The notes: a model not told the origin generated them from the sequence alone. DNA of 64,000 bases from Candidatus Binatus sp. (GCF_030646925.1 NZ_JAUSKL010000076.1:1-64000); one strand, 5' to 3'; positions 52,401 to 61,687 are shown, numbered from the stretch's first letter. Numbers and translations are program-made.

Positions 52401-52486
52401 TCCGTGTCATTCCGAGCGACGTCTTCACAGCGAGGAATCCCGGATCCGGGATCCCTCGTCGCTTCGCTCGCTCGGGATGACACGGA
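52401..52486. repeat. Dispersed palindromic repeat, family B, copy 3
   Basis: Ends TCCGTGTCATTCCGAGCG and GGGATGACACGGA, centre CCCGGATCCGGG (52439-52450). It is the longest copy here, 86 bp, and lies between the broken GIY-YIG gene and the 3' end of the amidohydrolase gene. Confidence 0.8.
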
Positions 52487-52547
52487 GGTGTTCGTGGACC
52501 CTTCGCGGCTCTCGATCAATGTCTGGCTCAGAATCAGCAGTTCCGAA

Positions 52548-53942
52548 TCAGGCGAGGTTCGGCGAAGAGCGCCAGGCGGGCGAGAAGCGTGCGCGATGCA
52601 TGAATTTGCCGCGGCCGCGGCGCGCCTGCTCCTTGCGATCGACGACGATCGTCTCGCCGCGCGACAGTGTCATCGTGGGCCAGCCTGTGATTTCGAATCC
52701 TTCAAATGGATCGTAGTCGGATCGCGAATGCATCTCGCCGCTCTTGATGATGACCTTGCGATTCGGATCGAAGATCACCAAATCCGCATCGGCCTGTTCG
52801 ACGATCGCCCCCTTCTGCGGATACATCCCAAAGATTTTGGCGGGATTGGTCGCGACCAACTCGACCATGCGCGCGAGAGTGATTCGTCCTTTAACCACAC
52901 CCTCTGAAAAAAGCATCGGCACCAGCGTTTCCAGGTTCGACATGCCAGGCACGATGCGCGTGAAGCGATCCGCGGCGAGTTTGCGCTCGAGCTTCCAACT
53001 GCAATGATCGGTCGCGACGACATCAACGCTGCCGTCGGCGAGCGCGGTCCAAATCGCGTCGCGATTCGCGGCGTTGCGCAGCGGCGGATAGCCGACATAC
53101 TTGGCGCCTTCGGGTTCGAGGAAGCGCTCCTCGGTCAAATACAAATAGATCGGTCGCGTTTCCGTGAGCACAACTTGGCCGTTCGCGCGCGCGCGCCGGA
53201 TGTCGGCGATCGCGTCGCCGCTCGACAGGTGAACGAAGTAGGCCGGCGCGTTCGCCAGTTCGGTCATCGCGAGCGCGCGACGCACGGCGGCCGACTCGGA
53301 GAGCGGCGGACGGCTCGCACCGAAATGCGCAACGCCACTTTTGCCAGCCGCGAGCAGGCGCTCGGTGCAGAATCCAATCAGATGCTCGTCCTCGGCATGG
53401 ATCGCGAGCAGCGCCCCGCTTTCGCCGGCGACCCTGAACGCGCGCAGGTAGTCGCGCGCGCGAGCCTCGAATCCCTGCATCATGAAAATTTTGAAGCTGG
53501 TGACGCCGCGTTCGACCGCGCGCGGTATTTCGGCGATCGCCTCGGGCGAGGGATCGAGCAGGGCAATATGAAATCCGTAATCGATGATCGCCTTGCCTGA
53601 TGCCTTCGCGCGCCATTTCTCGACCGCCTGCTCGAGCGTGCCGCCGGCCGCCTGAAATGCGTAGTCCACGATCGTGGTGACGCCACCAGCCGCCGCGGCG
53701 ACAGTTCCCGACTCGAAATCATCGATCGTGCTGGTATTGAACATCTCGGCGTCGAGATGCGTATGCGGATCGACGGCGCCCGGCAGCAGCAGCATCCCGC
53801 GCGCATCGATCGTGCGCGCCGCCGGCTCGAGCGTTCCGCTCGGCGCTATCTGCGCGATTTTGCCGACGCGGACGCCGACGTCAGCCGGCCCTACGCCCGA
53901 CGGTGTGACCGCAGTTGCGCCGACGATCGCGAGATCGAGCAT
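52548..53942 (-). CDS. Dihydropyrimidinase/hydantoinase-type amidohydrolase
   Basis: This encodes 464 residues. Binuclear-zinc amidohydrolase motifs: PGAVDPHTHLD (metal His pair), TSFKIFMM (bridging carbamylated Lys), LAIHAEDEHL, YFVHLSSGDA and VVATDHCSW (catalytic Asp). The closing region, GEMHSRSDYDPFEGFEITG and RGKFM, is typical of dihydropyrimidinases and D-hydantoinases (cyclic-amide ring opening), though allantoinase cannot be excluded. The protein is cytoplasmic. No other pyrimidine-catabolic gene is adjacent. A metallophosphoesterase gene lies 15 bp upstream on the same strand. Confidence 0.88.
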   Translation of the reverse strand: MLDLAIVGATAVTPSGVGPADVGVRVGKIAQIAPSGTLEPAARTIDARGMLLLPGAVDPHTHLDAEMFNTSTIDDFESGTVAAAAGGVTTIVDYAFQAAGGTLEQAVEKWRAKASGKAIIDYGFHIALLDPSPEAIAEIPRAVERGVTSFKIFMMQGFEARARDYLRAFRVAGESGALLAIHAEDEHLIGFCTERLLAAGKSGVAHFGASRPPLSESAAVRRALAMTELANAPAYFVHLSSGDAIADIRRARANGQVVLTETRPIYLYLTEERFLEPEGAKYVGYPPLRNAANRDAIWTALADGSVDVVATDHCSWKLERKLAADRFTRIVPGMSNLETLVPMLFSEGVVKGRITLARMVELVATNPAKIFGMYPQKGAIVEQADADLVIFDPNRKVIIKSGEMHSRSDYDPFEGFEITGWPTMTLSRGETIVVDRKEQARRGRGKFMHRARFSPAWRSSPNLA

Positions 53943-53957
53943 GGTGGAAGCTCCAGG

Positions 53958-54950
53958 CTATGAACGTTTGCGACGAAGGCGCGGGGCGGCGCGACGTTTG
54001 ATGCGGCGTCCGCGAACGCCTTTCAGCGGGCGCAGCTTTCTTGGCGCCGGAGATTCGACTTCAACGTGATCGCCGAGCGCCGCCAGCGTAAAGCGCGAAA
54101 CTTCGGGCGGGCAGTTGATTCGAATCCGCACCCAGAACGTGCCCAGTCCGCGATTCGTGTAGATGAAAAAATCTTCGTAGCGGTTGAGGCCCGAATAGAA
54201 CTGCTTGCCGATGCGCAGTATCGATTTGAGCGGCGAGCCATAGTACGGAATCCGCACAACGCCGCCGTGCGTATGCCCCGAGAGCATCACGCCCGGCTTC
54301 AGATGACGCGTGTAGAGCGCCGTATCGGGATTGTGCGCGAGCACGATCGAGCAATCGCCGGTTCTTACGTCGGCGAACGCGCGCGCGGGTTCGGCGCGGC
54401 GCGACCATAAATCGTCGATGCCGACGACGACGATTTTTTCACCGCGCAGCGCCAGGCGGCGGCTTTCATTCGCAAGCACGTCGGCGCCGGCGCGCTTCAG
54501 CGCGATCGTGATTCGCTCGGCCGACGACCAATGATCGTGATTGCCGAGAATCGCGTACACGCCAAGCTGCGGGCTGAGATCTTTCAGCGCGTCAGTGAAT
54601 GCGCCGAGATAGCGATGCATCGTGTCGGGGCCGGAAAAATAGTCGCCGGTCAGGAACACGAAATCGGGCTGCTGCTGATTTATACAATCGACCGCGGCTC
54701 CGAGGCGTTCGAGGTCCTCGTCGCGATCGACGTGGAAGTCGCTGATCTGGCACGCGACCATGCCGGCCATCGCAGTCGGCAATCCGCGCACCGGCAGCGA
54801 TACTTCGGAGACCAGAATATTGTCGATGGTTCGCCGCCACATCCGATGGAGTGGGCGAAGCGCAAATGGCGGCTTCGCGCGCGCGATCGGGTCGAGTTCT
54901 GGCAACGGAGCGTCGTTGCTTGATATTTCGATTAACTCGGCCGTGGACAT
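53958..54950 (-). CDS. Metallophosphoesterase (YkuE-like)
   Basis: This encodes 330 residues from ATG 54950. All calcineurin-like motifs are present: CQISDFHVD, FLTGDYFSG, AILGNHDHW, LAHNPD and LSGHTHGGVV. The residues after about 290 are Arg/Lys-rich (RRIKRRAAPRLRRKRS), perhaps for membrane or nucleic-acid contact. YkuE-like enzymes cleave phosphodiesters, in some cases UDP-linked lipids; the substrate here is unknown. A longer upstream frame overlaps the HAD gene and is not supported. Confidence 0.85.
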   Translation of the reverse strand: MSTAELIEISSNDAPLPELDPIARAKPPFALRPLHRMWRRTIDNILVSEVSLPVRGLPTAMAGMVACQISDFHVDRDEDLERLGAAVDCINQQQPDFVFLTGDYFSGPDTMHRYLGAFTDALKDLSPQLGVYAILGNHDHWSSAERITIALKRAGADVLANESRRLALRGEKIVVVGIDDLWSRRAEPARAFADVRTGDCSIVLAHNPDTALYTRHLKPGVMLSGHTHGGVVRIPYYGSPLKSILRIGKQFYSGLNRYEDFFIYTNRGLGTFWVRIRINCPPEVSRFTLAALGDHVEVESPAPRKLRPLKGVRGRRIKRRAAPRLRRKRS

Positions 54951-54963
54951 CGGATCATTGATA

Positions 54964-55671
54964 CTAGAATACTTCCACGAGCCTGCGAAAGGTGGGCAAC
55001 TCGATAATTCGATCCTTGGCGTCGAGGAGTTCCTCGTCCTCGAGATCCCATGTGTGCGCGTGCGGAATAAAGACCGCGCGCAAGCCCGCCCGCACCGCCG
55101 GATTGATGTCCGAGCGCGGGCTGTTGCCAATCATGAACGTCGCCGACGAATCGAGTTCGGCGTCGCGCACCAGCCGCAGATAGGCGTCCACGTCCTTTTC
55201 GCGCGGCGTCTCGACCCGCTCGAACAGCGGCGCGAGTCCTGAGCGATGCAATTTTCGCAATTGCTCATCGCGCTGCCCCTTGGTGAACATCATGATGCGA
55301 TGCCGCGCGGCGAGCTGCTGCAGAGTCGGCCCGACATCCGGCAGCAATTCACAGTGGCGCTCGATCAAATGAGTGCCGATACGGTCGAGCGCTATCTGGA
55401 GGCGATGGTGGCCGCGCGGAGCGAGCTCGGCAACCGCGTCCTGCAGGGCGACCATGTAGGGTTTGCGCCCGTAGCCGTGAGTCTGGATACGCTTCAGTTC
55501 GGCGGTACGGACTGCCGCATGAATTTCTGCGCGCTCCAGGATCAGGCCGCTGTCGCGGAGCGCATCGCAAAACGCGTCGAACGCTTCGAGAAAATGAATA
55601 TTCGAATCCCAGAGCGTGTCGTCGGCGTCAAAGATGAGATTCAGAGTTTGTCCCGGTTCAACAAGCACCAT
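54964..55671 (-). CDS. HAD-superfamily hydrolase
   Basis: About 235 residues from ATG 55671 (a start nine codons earlier is possible; no good ribosome site for either). HAD motifs: LIFDADDTLWD (nucleophile and acid Asp), MMFTKGQ (motif II Thr), PREKD (motif III Lys) and IGNSPRSDINPAV (motif IV). The cap helix region between motifs I and II is 85-90 residues, as in phosphoglycolate-phosphatase-like C1 caps. It is a probable small-molecule phosphatase, 13 bp upstream of the phosphoesterase gene. Confidence 0.82.
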   Translation of the reverse strand: MVLVEPGQTLNLIFDADDTLWDSNIHFLEAFDAFCDALRDSGLILERAEIHAAVRTAELKRIQTHGYGRKPYMVALQDAVAELAPRGHHRLQIALDRIGTHLIERHCELLPDVGPTLQQLAARHRIMMFTKGQRDEQLRKLHRSGLAPLFERVETPREKDVDAYLRLVRDAELDSSATFMIGNSPRSDINPAVRAGLRAVFIPHAHTWDLEDEELLDAKDRIIELPTFRRLVEVF

Positions 55672-55713
55672 TCGGCTTTTAGAATATGCGCCCGCCACAG
55701 AGCGGGCAATTGA

Positions 55714-56544
55714 CTACTCACTGAGGTTTCGCGCGGTAGCGGCCATCGCGGCAGGCAGAATCATCAGCGCGCCGGTCGAAGGATTGCGCCCGACATACAC
55801 CTCGGTTTCGTAAACGCGCCGCAGATGATCGGCGGTCAGAACTTCGGCGGGCGTGCCGTAGGCGACCGTCGCGCCATCCTTCAGCAGCAAGACGCGGTCG
55901 GCATAGAGCGCCGCGGCGTTCAGATCGTGCATCGTGGCGACCACCGCCATCCGGCCTTCGCCGCACAGCTCGCGAAAGCGCGTGAGAATTTCGGCGACAT
56001 GCTTGAGATCGAGAAACGCGGTCGGCTCGTCGAGCAGCGCGACGCGCGGCTGCTGCGCCAGCGCTCGCGCGAGAAAAGCACGCTTGCGTTCGCCACCCGA
56101 GAGTTCCTGGATGTGGCGGCCGGCCAGATGCGCCAAGCCGAAGCTATCGAGCGCGGCGGTTGCGATTTCAAGATCGCGCGGACTCTCGAAATGGAACGCG
56201 CCAAGATGCGGCGCGCGGCCCATCAGCACAATCTCGAGCACCGTGAATCGGAACGCGACGGCATTTTCCTGGCCGACCGACGCGATCGTGCGCGCCAGTT
56301 CGCGGCGATTCATCGATGCGATCGGACGGCCGAACAGCTCGACGCTGCCCGAGGCCGGAAGCATCGAGCCATTCAGCACTTTGAGCAGCGTTGATTTGCC
56401 CGCGCCGTTGGGACCGACGATCGCGAGCATCTCGCCCATCGCAACTTGCAGCGATACTCCGTGCAGCACCGGCACGGCTGGGTATCCCGCATGAATCGCG
56501 CTGGCTTGCAGCGCGATTGCGGATGCATCGGAATGCGCGCTCAT
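55714..56544 (-). CDS. btuD: ABC transporter ATP-binding protein, cobalamin/siderophore type
   Basis: This encodes 276 residues. Walker A GPNGAGKST, Q-loop VGQENAVAF, signature ELSGGERKR, Walker B RVALLDEPTAFLDLKH and the switch His in VATMHDLN are complete. It energises uptake through the FecCD-type permease encoded just upstream. ATG 56544 overlaps the permease stop by 4 bases. Vitamin B12 is the likeliest substrate from the binding-protein similarity, but iron chelates cannot be excluded. Confidence 0.88.
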   Translation of the reverse strand: MSAHSDASAIALQASAIHAGYPAVPVLHGVSLQVAMGEMLAIVGPNGAGKSTLLKVLNGSMLPASGSVELFGRPIASMNRRELARTIASVGQENAVAFRFTVLEIVLMGRAPHLGAFHFESPRDLEIATAALDSFGLAHLAGRHIQELSGGERKRAFLARALAQQPRVALLDEPTAFLDLKHVAEILTRFRELCGEGRMAVVATMHDLNAAALYADRVLLLKDGATVAYGTPAEVLTADHLRRVYETEVYVGRNPSTGALMILPAAMAATARNLSE

Positions 56545-57608
56545 AGCGAGAGCGGGCGCCGTCCTTCGCGCCGCAGCATGAAGATAAAAAATGGACCGCC
56601 GCACAGAGCGGTGATCGCGCCGACCGGAATTTCAGCCGGCGCGATTGCGACGCGCGCGACGAGATCGGCCGCAACCATGAACGCCGCGCCGCCGATCAGC
56701 GAAGCAGGCAATAACAATCGATGGTCCGCGCCGAACGCGAGGCGCAGCATGTGTGGAACGATCAGTCCGACAAACGAGATGATTCCGCTGACCGACACCG
56801 CCGCGCCGATCATCACCGAGGTCGCGATGAAAATCGTGCGCCGCAAACGATCGACGTCAACGCCAAGTTCCGCCGCCGATTCATCGCCGAGGCTCAGCAG
56901 GTTCAGGTCGCGCGCGTGAAGCATCAAGACCGCAAATCCGGCGAGGCCGAGGCCGGCGACGATTTCGACTTCGCGATACGTCGGCGCTTCGAGACTGCCC
57001 ATCAGCCAGAACAGGATGCTGTGCGCGTAATAAAAATTGACGACGCTGTTCACCAGCATGATCGCGGCGCCCCAGAAGGCGTTGAAGATCACGCCGACCA
57101 GCAGCAGCGTGAACGGCTCGAGTTGTCCATCGACCAGCGCGAGCCGATACACCGCGACGGTCGAGAGCAGCGCGGCGCCGAATGCGCATAGCGGGACCGT
57201 CGCTTCGCCGCCACCGATTTGCGCGAACATCACGAGCGCCACGATCGCGCCAAGTGCGCCGCCGCCCGAGATGCCGAGGATTCCGCCCTCGGCGAGCGGA
57301 TTGCGCACCAGCGCCTGCAGCGCCGTGCCGACCGCGGCGAGCACCGCGCCGACCGCGATTCCCATCAGCACTCGCGGCAAGCGTGCCCCGTAGAAGATTG
57401 CGTGATCGGGACTAGCGGAATCGCCGAACGCGCGAATCAAGCTGATATGTGCGCTGCCGAACGATACCGCCACCAGCGCGGATACGATCAACAGGATCGC
57501 GAGCGCGGTGAGCACCGATACGAGGCGCGCGCGCGTGAGATGCGCCGGCTCGACGCTCGCCGAATCGCGGCGGAGTGGCGGCGTCGTCGATGCGCTCGTC
57601 GCGCTCAC
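56541..57608 (-). CDS. btuC: FecCD/BtuC-type ABC permease
   Basis: This encodes 355 residues with about ten membrane helices. RLPRVLMGIAVGAVLAAVGTALQALVRNPLAEGGILGISGG is the hallmark of the family, followed by LLVGVIFNAFWGAAIMLV, FWLMGSLEAPTY, and VSVSGIISFVGLIVPHMLRLAFG. It forms the inner-membrane channel of the uptake system. GTG 57608 overlaps the stop of the binding protein gene by 4 bases. Confidence 0.9.
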   Translation of the reverse strand: MSATSASTTPPLRRDSASVEPAHLTRARLVSVLTALAILLIVSALVAVSFGSAHISLIRAFGDSASPDHAIFYGARLPRVLMGIAVGAVLAAVGTALQALVRNPLAEGGILGISGGGALGAIVALVMFAQIGGGEATVPLCAFGAALLSTVAVYRLALVDGQLEPFTLLLVGVIFNAFWGAAIMLVNSVVNFYYAHSILFWLMGSLEAPTYREVEIVAGLGLAGFAVLMLHARDLNLLSLGDESAAELGVDVDRLRRTIFIATSVMIGAAVSVSGIISFVGLIVPHMLRLAFGADHRLLLPASLIGGAAFMVAADLVARVAIAPAEIPVGAITALCGGPFFIFMLRREGRRPLSL

Positions 57609-58471
57609 TTGCCATTCTCCGCGACGCTGCCAAACGCCTCGGGATGAATCATCCGCGCGATCATTTCGAGCGAACGCCCGACGCGCGGCCCCGAATGCAG
57701 AATCGGATCTTGCGGATATCCAAACACGCGATGCCCGCTGACGGCGGGGATCGTCTGGTACTTCTCCCAGAAGTGGCTCGGCGACCTGGGGTCGTTACCC
57801 ATCGAACCGTCGAGAATCACTTCGGGGCGCATCGCGATGATGTATTCGAGGCTCAGTTGCGGCCATTCCTGACCCGAGACCGCCGCAATATTGTCGGCGC
57901 GCGCGAGCTGGAGCAGTTGATTCAGAAACGTGCCGCGACCGACCGCGACGATCGGCTGATGCCCCACCAGCATCAGCGCCCGCACAATCCGCGACGACGC
58001 GAGACGATCGCTGACCAGCGCAACCTGCGCGCGAATCCGCGCGACGAGATCGCGAGCCTCGTGCTCGCGGCCAACTCGTGCGCCGACCGCATCGATGCTC
58101 TTTTCGATTTCACCAAGCGAAGCGTCGCTCACCAGCAGCACCGGATAGCCCATCGAATTGAGCGCGCGGATTTCGCGTTGATCCGACGACAATCCAAGAC
58201 CGATCACCAGCGTGGGACGTAGCGCGATAATCGCTTCAAGATTTGGCGTCAGGAACGAGCCGACGCGCGGGAGCTTTCGCACTTCGGCGGGATAATCGCA
58301 ATACTGCGAGACGCCGACGACCTCGGGGCCCGCGCCCAGCGCGAACAGCGTCTCCGTGACCGATGGCGCGAGCGACACGATTCGCCGCGTCGCGGCGGCA
58401 TCCGCCGACGCCGCGAACGATAGTGTGCAGGCAATAATCGCGGACACGCCCGCGGCTCGAATCCAGGTCAC
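57605..58471 (-). CDS. btuF: Periplasmic cobalamin-type binding protein
   Basis: This encodes 288 residues with an N-terminal signal peptide (AAGVSAIIACTLSFAASADA). The mature part starts RRIVSLAPSVTETLFALGAG, then VVGVSQYCDYPAEV and IIALRPTLVIGLG, which are typical of BtuF and related class III binding proteins. It delivers the ligand to the permease. GTG 58471 is assumed; the ribosome site is weak. I saw no cobalamin riboswitch in the 106-bp spacer upstream. Confidence 0.85.
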   Translation of the reverse strand: MTWIRAAGVSAIIACTLSFAASADAAATRRIVSLAPSVTETLFALGAGPEVVGVSQYCDYPAEVRKLPRVGSFLTPNLEAIIALRPTLVIGLGLSSDQREIRALNSMGYPVLLVSDASLGEIEKSIDAVGARVGREHEARDLVARIRAQVALVSDRLASSRIVRALMLVGHQPIVAVGRGTFLNQLLQLARADNIAAVSGQEWPQLSLEYIIAMRPEVILDGSMGNDPRSPSHFWEKYQTIPAVSGHRVFGYPQDPILHSGPRVGRSLEMIARMIHPEAFGSVAENGK

Positions 58472-58577
58472 CTCGCGAAACTACCTGATCGCGTCTGCGC
58501 GGTTAAGCATCCGCGGCCGAGTTGCATCGGCGCGCCGCGCTCAACTAGCCTCGTGAGCCAGCAAAGGAGCACGAACC

Positions 58578-60401
58578 GTGTTGAAAATTGCCGTGTGCAT
58601 AAAGCAGATCCCGCTCGTCGAGGAAGCGAATTTCGACGCTGCGACCAAAACTATCAAGCGCGACGGGCCGAACGTGATCAGCGCGTTCGACTTGCGCGCG
58701 GTTTCGCTCGCGATGGAATTGAAGGGGCGCCACGGGGCCGAGAATACCGTCATCACGATGGGACCGCCGCAAGCGCGCGACGCGCTGAACGACGCGCTCG
58801 CGATGGGGATGGATCGCGCGGTGCATCTCGAGGATCGCGCGTTCGCCGGCGCGGATACCCTCGCGACTGCGCGCGCGCTGGCGCTCTTTATCAAACGCGA
58901 AAAATTCGATCTCGTCCTGCTCGGCAAATATTCGCTCGACGCGGAAACCGGACAGGTCGGCCCGGAAATCGCCGAACTGATCGGCGCGGCGCAAATCACC
59001 GGTGCGCGCAAACTCAATATCGACGGGCAAATCGTGACGGCCGAGCGCGAAAGCGACGAAGGTTTCGATGAAGTCGAAGCAGCGTTGCCGGTCGTGATCA
59101 CGTGCGCCGAGCGCGTCGCGCAACCGATCAAGGTCAAGCCCGGCGCGTCCGATGAAGCCAAGAAGAAAACCATCTTCGCCGTGCGAGCGTCGGAGTTAAG
59201 CGGCGATCCGAAGGAGTTCGGACTCGCGGGATCGCCGACCTGGGTGCAGGAAGTTCGCATCGTCGAGACGCCAAAGACCGAATGCAAATTTATCGACGCG
59301 AGCGATCCGGAGCGCGCGGCGGCCGAGGTGATCGCGGAACTCGAAGCGCTCGGCGCGCTCAGTCATCGCGAGCACAAACGCCGGCCAGTCCAGGCGATTC
59401 GGCGCGCGGACAAGCGCGGCGCGGATCTGTGGGTCGGATGCGAGATCGATCTCGAAGGACGCATCACGCGCGGCACGCTCGAATTGCTCTCGCGCGGCGA
59501 CGAGATCGCGTCGCGGCTCGGCGGCGCGCTTATCGCGTTCGGTTTCGGCGGGGCGATCGTTCGCCACGCCGGATTGCTGACGAGTTTCGGCGCCGACAAA
59601 GTGCTCGCGATCGAGCATCCGGCGCTCGAGCCATACACGCCGGAAACCGCGGCCGAAGCCGCGGCGACGCTCGTCAAGCTGCACGCGCCGTGGGGAATTT
59701 TGCTCGGCGCGACGGAGCGCGGGCGCGATTGGGGACCACGGCTGGCGGCCCGGCTCGGACTCGGGCTTACCGGCGACGCGATCGATATCGAACTCGACGC
59801 GGAGAATCGGATGGTCGCGCTGAAGCCCGCCTTCGGCGGCAATATCGTTGCGCCGATCTATTCGAAGACTTTTCCGCAGATGGCGACCGTGCGGCCGGGC
59901 GTGCTCGAACTCGCGGCGCCGTCGGAAAAAAAAGAAGCCGAAGTCGAAATCGCGCGGCCGGAAATCAGCGCGCCGAAAAGCCGGCTAATCAAGGCGCACT
60001 CGCTGCTCGATACCTCGATCGTTCCGCTCGAAGGCGCCGAAGTGGTGGTCGGAATCGGCACCGGCGTCGGCGGTCCCGAAGGCGTCGCGCAGGCGTCGGC
60101 GTTTGCGCGAGTGCTCGGCGCCGGGATGTGCGCGACGCGGCGCGTGACGGATCAGGGTTGGGTGCCGCGCCAGTTGCAGGTCGGGCTCACTGGCAAGTCG
60201 ATCGATCCGCGGCTGTATATCGCGATCGGCGTGCGCGGTGCGCCCAATCATACCTGCGGACTGAAGCGCGCGCAGACAATCGTCGCGATCAACAACGATG
60301 CGGATGCGATGATTTTCGCGCGCGCCAATATCGGACTCGTCGCCGATTGGAACGCGGTGCTGCCCGCGCTCCAGGATGCGTTCCAGCGCCGGTTGGAGTA
60401 G
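58578..60401 (+). CDS. etfBA: Fused electron transfer flavoprotein, beta then alpha subunit
   Basis: This encodes 607 residues. The first 250 or so are EtfB: IAVCIKQIP, RDGPNVISAFDLRAVSLAMELK, GKYSLDAETGQVGPEIAEL and the ADP-moiety site. The rest is EtfA, ending with the FAD-binding RRVTDQGWVPRQLQVGLTGK and APNHTCGLKRAQTIVAINND. Normally these are two adjacent genes; here one uninterrupted frame joins them. The protein takes electrons from acyl-CoA dehydrogenases (two are encoded in this window) and passes them to quinone through ETF-QO. GTG 58578 has AGGAG 8 bases upstream. Confidence 0.9.
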   Translation: MLKIAVCIKQIPLVEEANFDAATKTIKRDGPNVISAFDLRAVSLAMELKGRHGAENTVITMGPPQARDALNDALAMGMDRAVHLEDRAFAGADTLATARALALFIKREKFDLVLLGKYSLDAETGQVGPEIAELIGAAQITGARKLNIDGQIVTAERESDEGFDEVEAALPVVITCAERVAQPIKVKPGASDEAKKKTIFAVRASELSGDPKEFGLAGSPTWVQEVRIVETPKTECKFIDASDPERAAAEVIAELEALGALSHREHKRRPVQAIRRADKRGADLWVGCEIDLEGRITRGTLELLSRGDEIASRLGGALIAFGFGGAIVRHAGLLTSFGADKVLAIEHPALEPYTPETAAEAAATLVKLHAPWGILLGATERGRDWGPRLAARLGLGLTGDAIDIELDAENRMVALKPAFGGNIVAPIYSKTFPQMATVRPGVLELAAPSEKKEAEVEIARPEISAPKSRLIKAHSLLDTSIVPLEGAEVVVGIGTGVGGPEGVAQASAFARVLGAGMCATRRVTDQGWVPRQLQVGLTGKSIDPRLYIAIGVRGAPNHTCGLKRAQTIVAINNDADAMIFARANIGLVADWNAVLPALQDAFQRRLE

Positions 60402-60462
60402 GGGTCGCGCGTTGCTGATTCAGACTTCCGTCGCGCCGTTCGGATGAAATCCGGCCGGCGCG

Positions 60463-60531
60463 ACCACCCTCACCTGCCTCGTCGCGTGCCGCGGCTTCGA
60501 CTTCCTCTCCCGCAACAAAGCGGGCGAGGGA
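60463..60531. repeat. Dispersed intergenic repeat, family A, copy 3
   Basis: It begins ACCACCCTCACC and ends in the stem-loop CCTCTCCCGC-AACAAA-GCGGGCGAGG. It matches the copies at 5566-5633 and 7174-7240 and lies between the convergent etfBA and methyltransferase genes, where the hairpin could end transcription. Confidence 0.75.
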
Positions 60532-60562
60532 AGATCGGCGGGCGCCGGAGATGTTGATATCG

Positions 60563-61636
60563 TCAGACCTGGATTTCGTAGAGCACTGAAAACGCGTCGT
60601 CGATCGGCAATCGCCGGAATTTCGAGAAGCCCGCCGCCGCGACCAGTTCGCGCGCCTTCGCTTCGCCCATGCACGCGCCGATTCCCGCGCCGCCGTGCGC
60701 GAGCGACACCGTCATGCAGTAGAGCGTGCTCATCGAGTACATCATGCGCCCCATCGGGTTGATGTTGTCCTCGAGATTCGACGACACGTTCACTTCGACC
60801 ATCAGGTAGGTGCCGCCCGGCTTGAGCGCGCGCCGGATCGACGCGAGCAGCGCGCCCGGATCGACCGAATCATGCACCACATCGAAGGTTGAGATGAAAT
60901 CGAATTTGGCCTCGGGCAGTTTCGTGCAATCGACGACGTCGAACTTGATGCGCTCGCCGACGCCCGCAGCTTTGGCATTGGCGCGCGCGCGCTCGACCGA
61001 TCCCGGATGCGCATCGAAGCCGTGCGCCTCCGTCTTGGGGAACGCCGACGCGATCGCGATTGCCGCGCGGCCGCTGCCGCATCCAACGTCGAGCGCCGTG
61101 CCGCCCTCGGTTAATTTCGCGACGACTTGCGGCATCGTCGGCAGCCATTTCCGCACCAGCCGATCGCGATACATCGAAGCCGACGATCGCTCCATCGCCT
61201 CCCAGGTCTCGGCCGGATATTCGCTTTGTGGAACACCGCGGCCGTTCTTGAACGATTGCATCACCTTGGGCGCGATCGACATCTGCGGCACGATCATCTC
61301 CATAAAGCCGCCAGCGAAGAATGGCGACTCTTCCCGCGCCAGCACCATCGCGTGCTCCGCCGGCATCGTGTAGGTCTTCGCCGCCGCGTCGTAGATCACG
61401 TAGCCGGCCGCCGACATCGCGCTCAGCCACTCGCGCAGATAGCGTTCGCTGAGTCCGGTGCGCTCCGCGAGCCCCGCGCTGGTCACGGCGCCGGCGTCGG
61501 CGAGCGTCTTGAAGATATCCAATCGATCGCCGATGTAGCTGAGCGCTCCAAACATCGCGGCGCCGATATCGGTGGACACCTGCTGCGAGAAGTTTTTTAT
61601 TTTGCCCCAATCGAGCTGCGATTTTTCGTCGGCCAT
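60563..61636 (-). CDS. Class I SAM methyltransferase with N-terminal winged helix (Rv2258c-like)
   Basis: This encodes 357 residues. An N-terminal winged-helix domain (VTSAGLAERTGLSERYLREWL) precedes a Rossmann domain with the SAM motif TALDVGCGSGRAAIA, then FDFISTFDVVHDSVDPGALL and LKPGGTYLMVEVNVSSNL. The architecture matches small-molecule methyltransferases such as mycobacterial Rv2258c. The acceptor is unknown. ATG 61636 has AAGGAG 8 bases upstream. It stands apart from the frameshifted methyltransferase at 35527, with a different family motif. Confidence 0.82.
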   Translation of the reverse strand: MADEKSQLDWGKIKNFSQQVSTDIGAAMFGALSYIGDRLDIFKTLADAGAVTSAGLAERTGLSERYLREWLSAMSAAGYVIYDAAAKTYTMPAEHAMVLAREESPFFAGGFMEMIVPQMSIAPKVMQSFKNGRGVPQSEYPAETWEAMERSSASMYRDRLVRKWLPTMPQVVAKLTEGGTALDVGCGSGRAAIAIASAFPKTEAHGFDAHPGSVERARANAKAAGVGERIKFDVVDCTKLPEAKFDFISTFDVVHDSVDPGALLASIRRALKPGGTYLMVEVNVSSNLEDNINPMGRMMYSMSTLYCMTVSLAHGGAGIGACMGEAKARELVAAAGFSKFRRLPIDDAFSVLYEIQV

Positions 61637-61687
61637 TCTTTTCTCCTTCGCGAACGGTCGCAGTATCGCGCAAGATTCGCGGATTCG

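Noticed and set aside
58472-58577. Possible cobalamin riboswitch upstream of btuF
   Set aside because: The spacer is only 106 bp, shared with the divergent etfBA promoter, and has no B12-box-like sequence.
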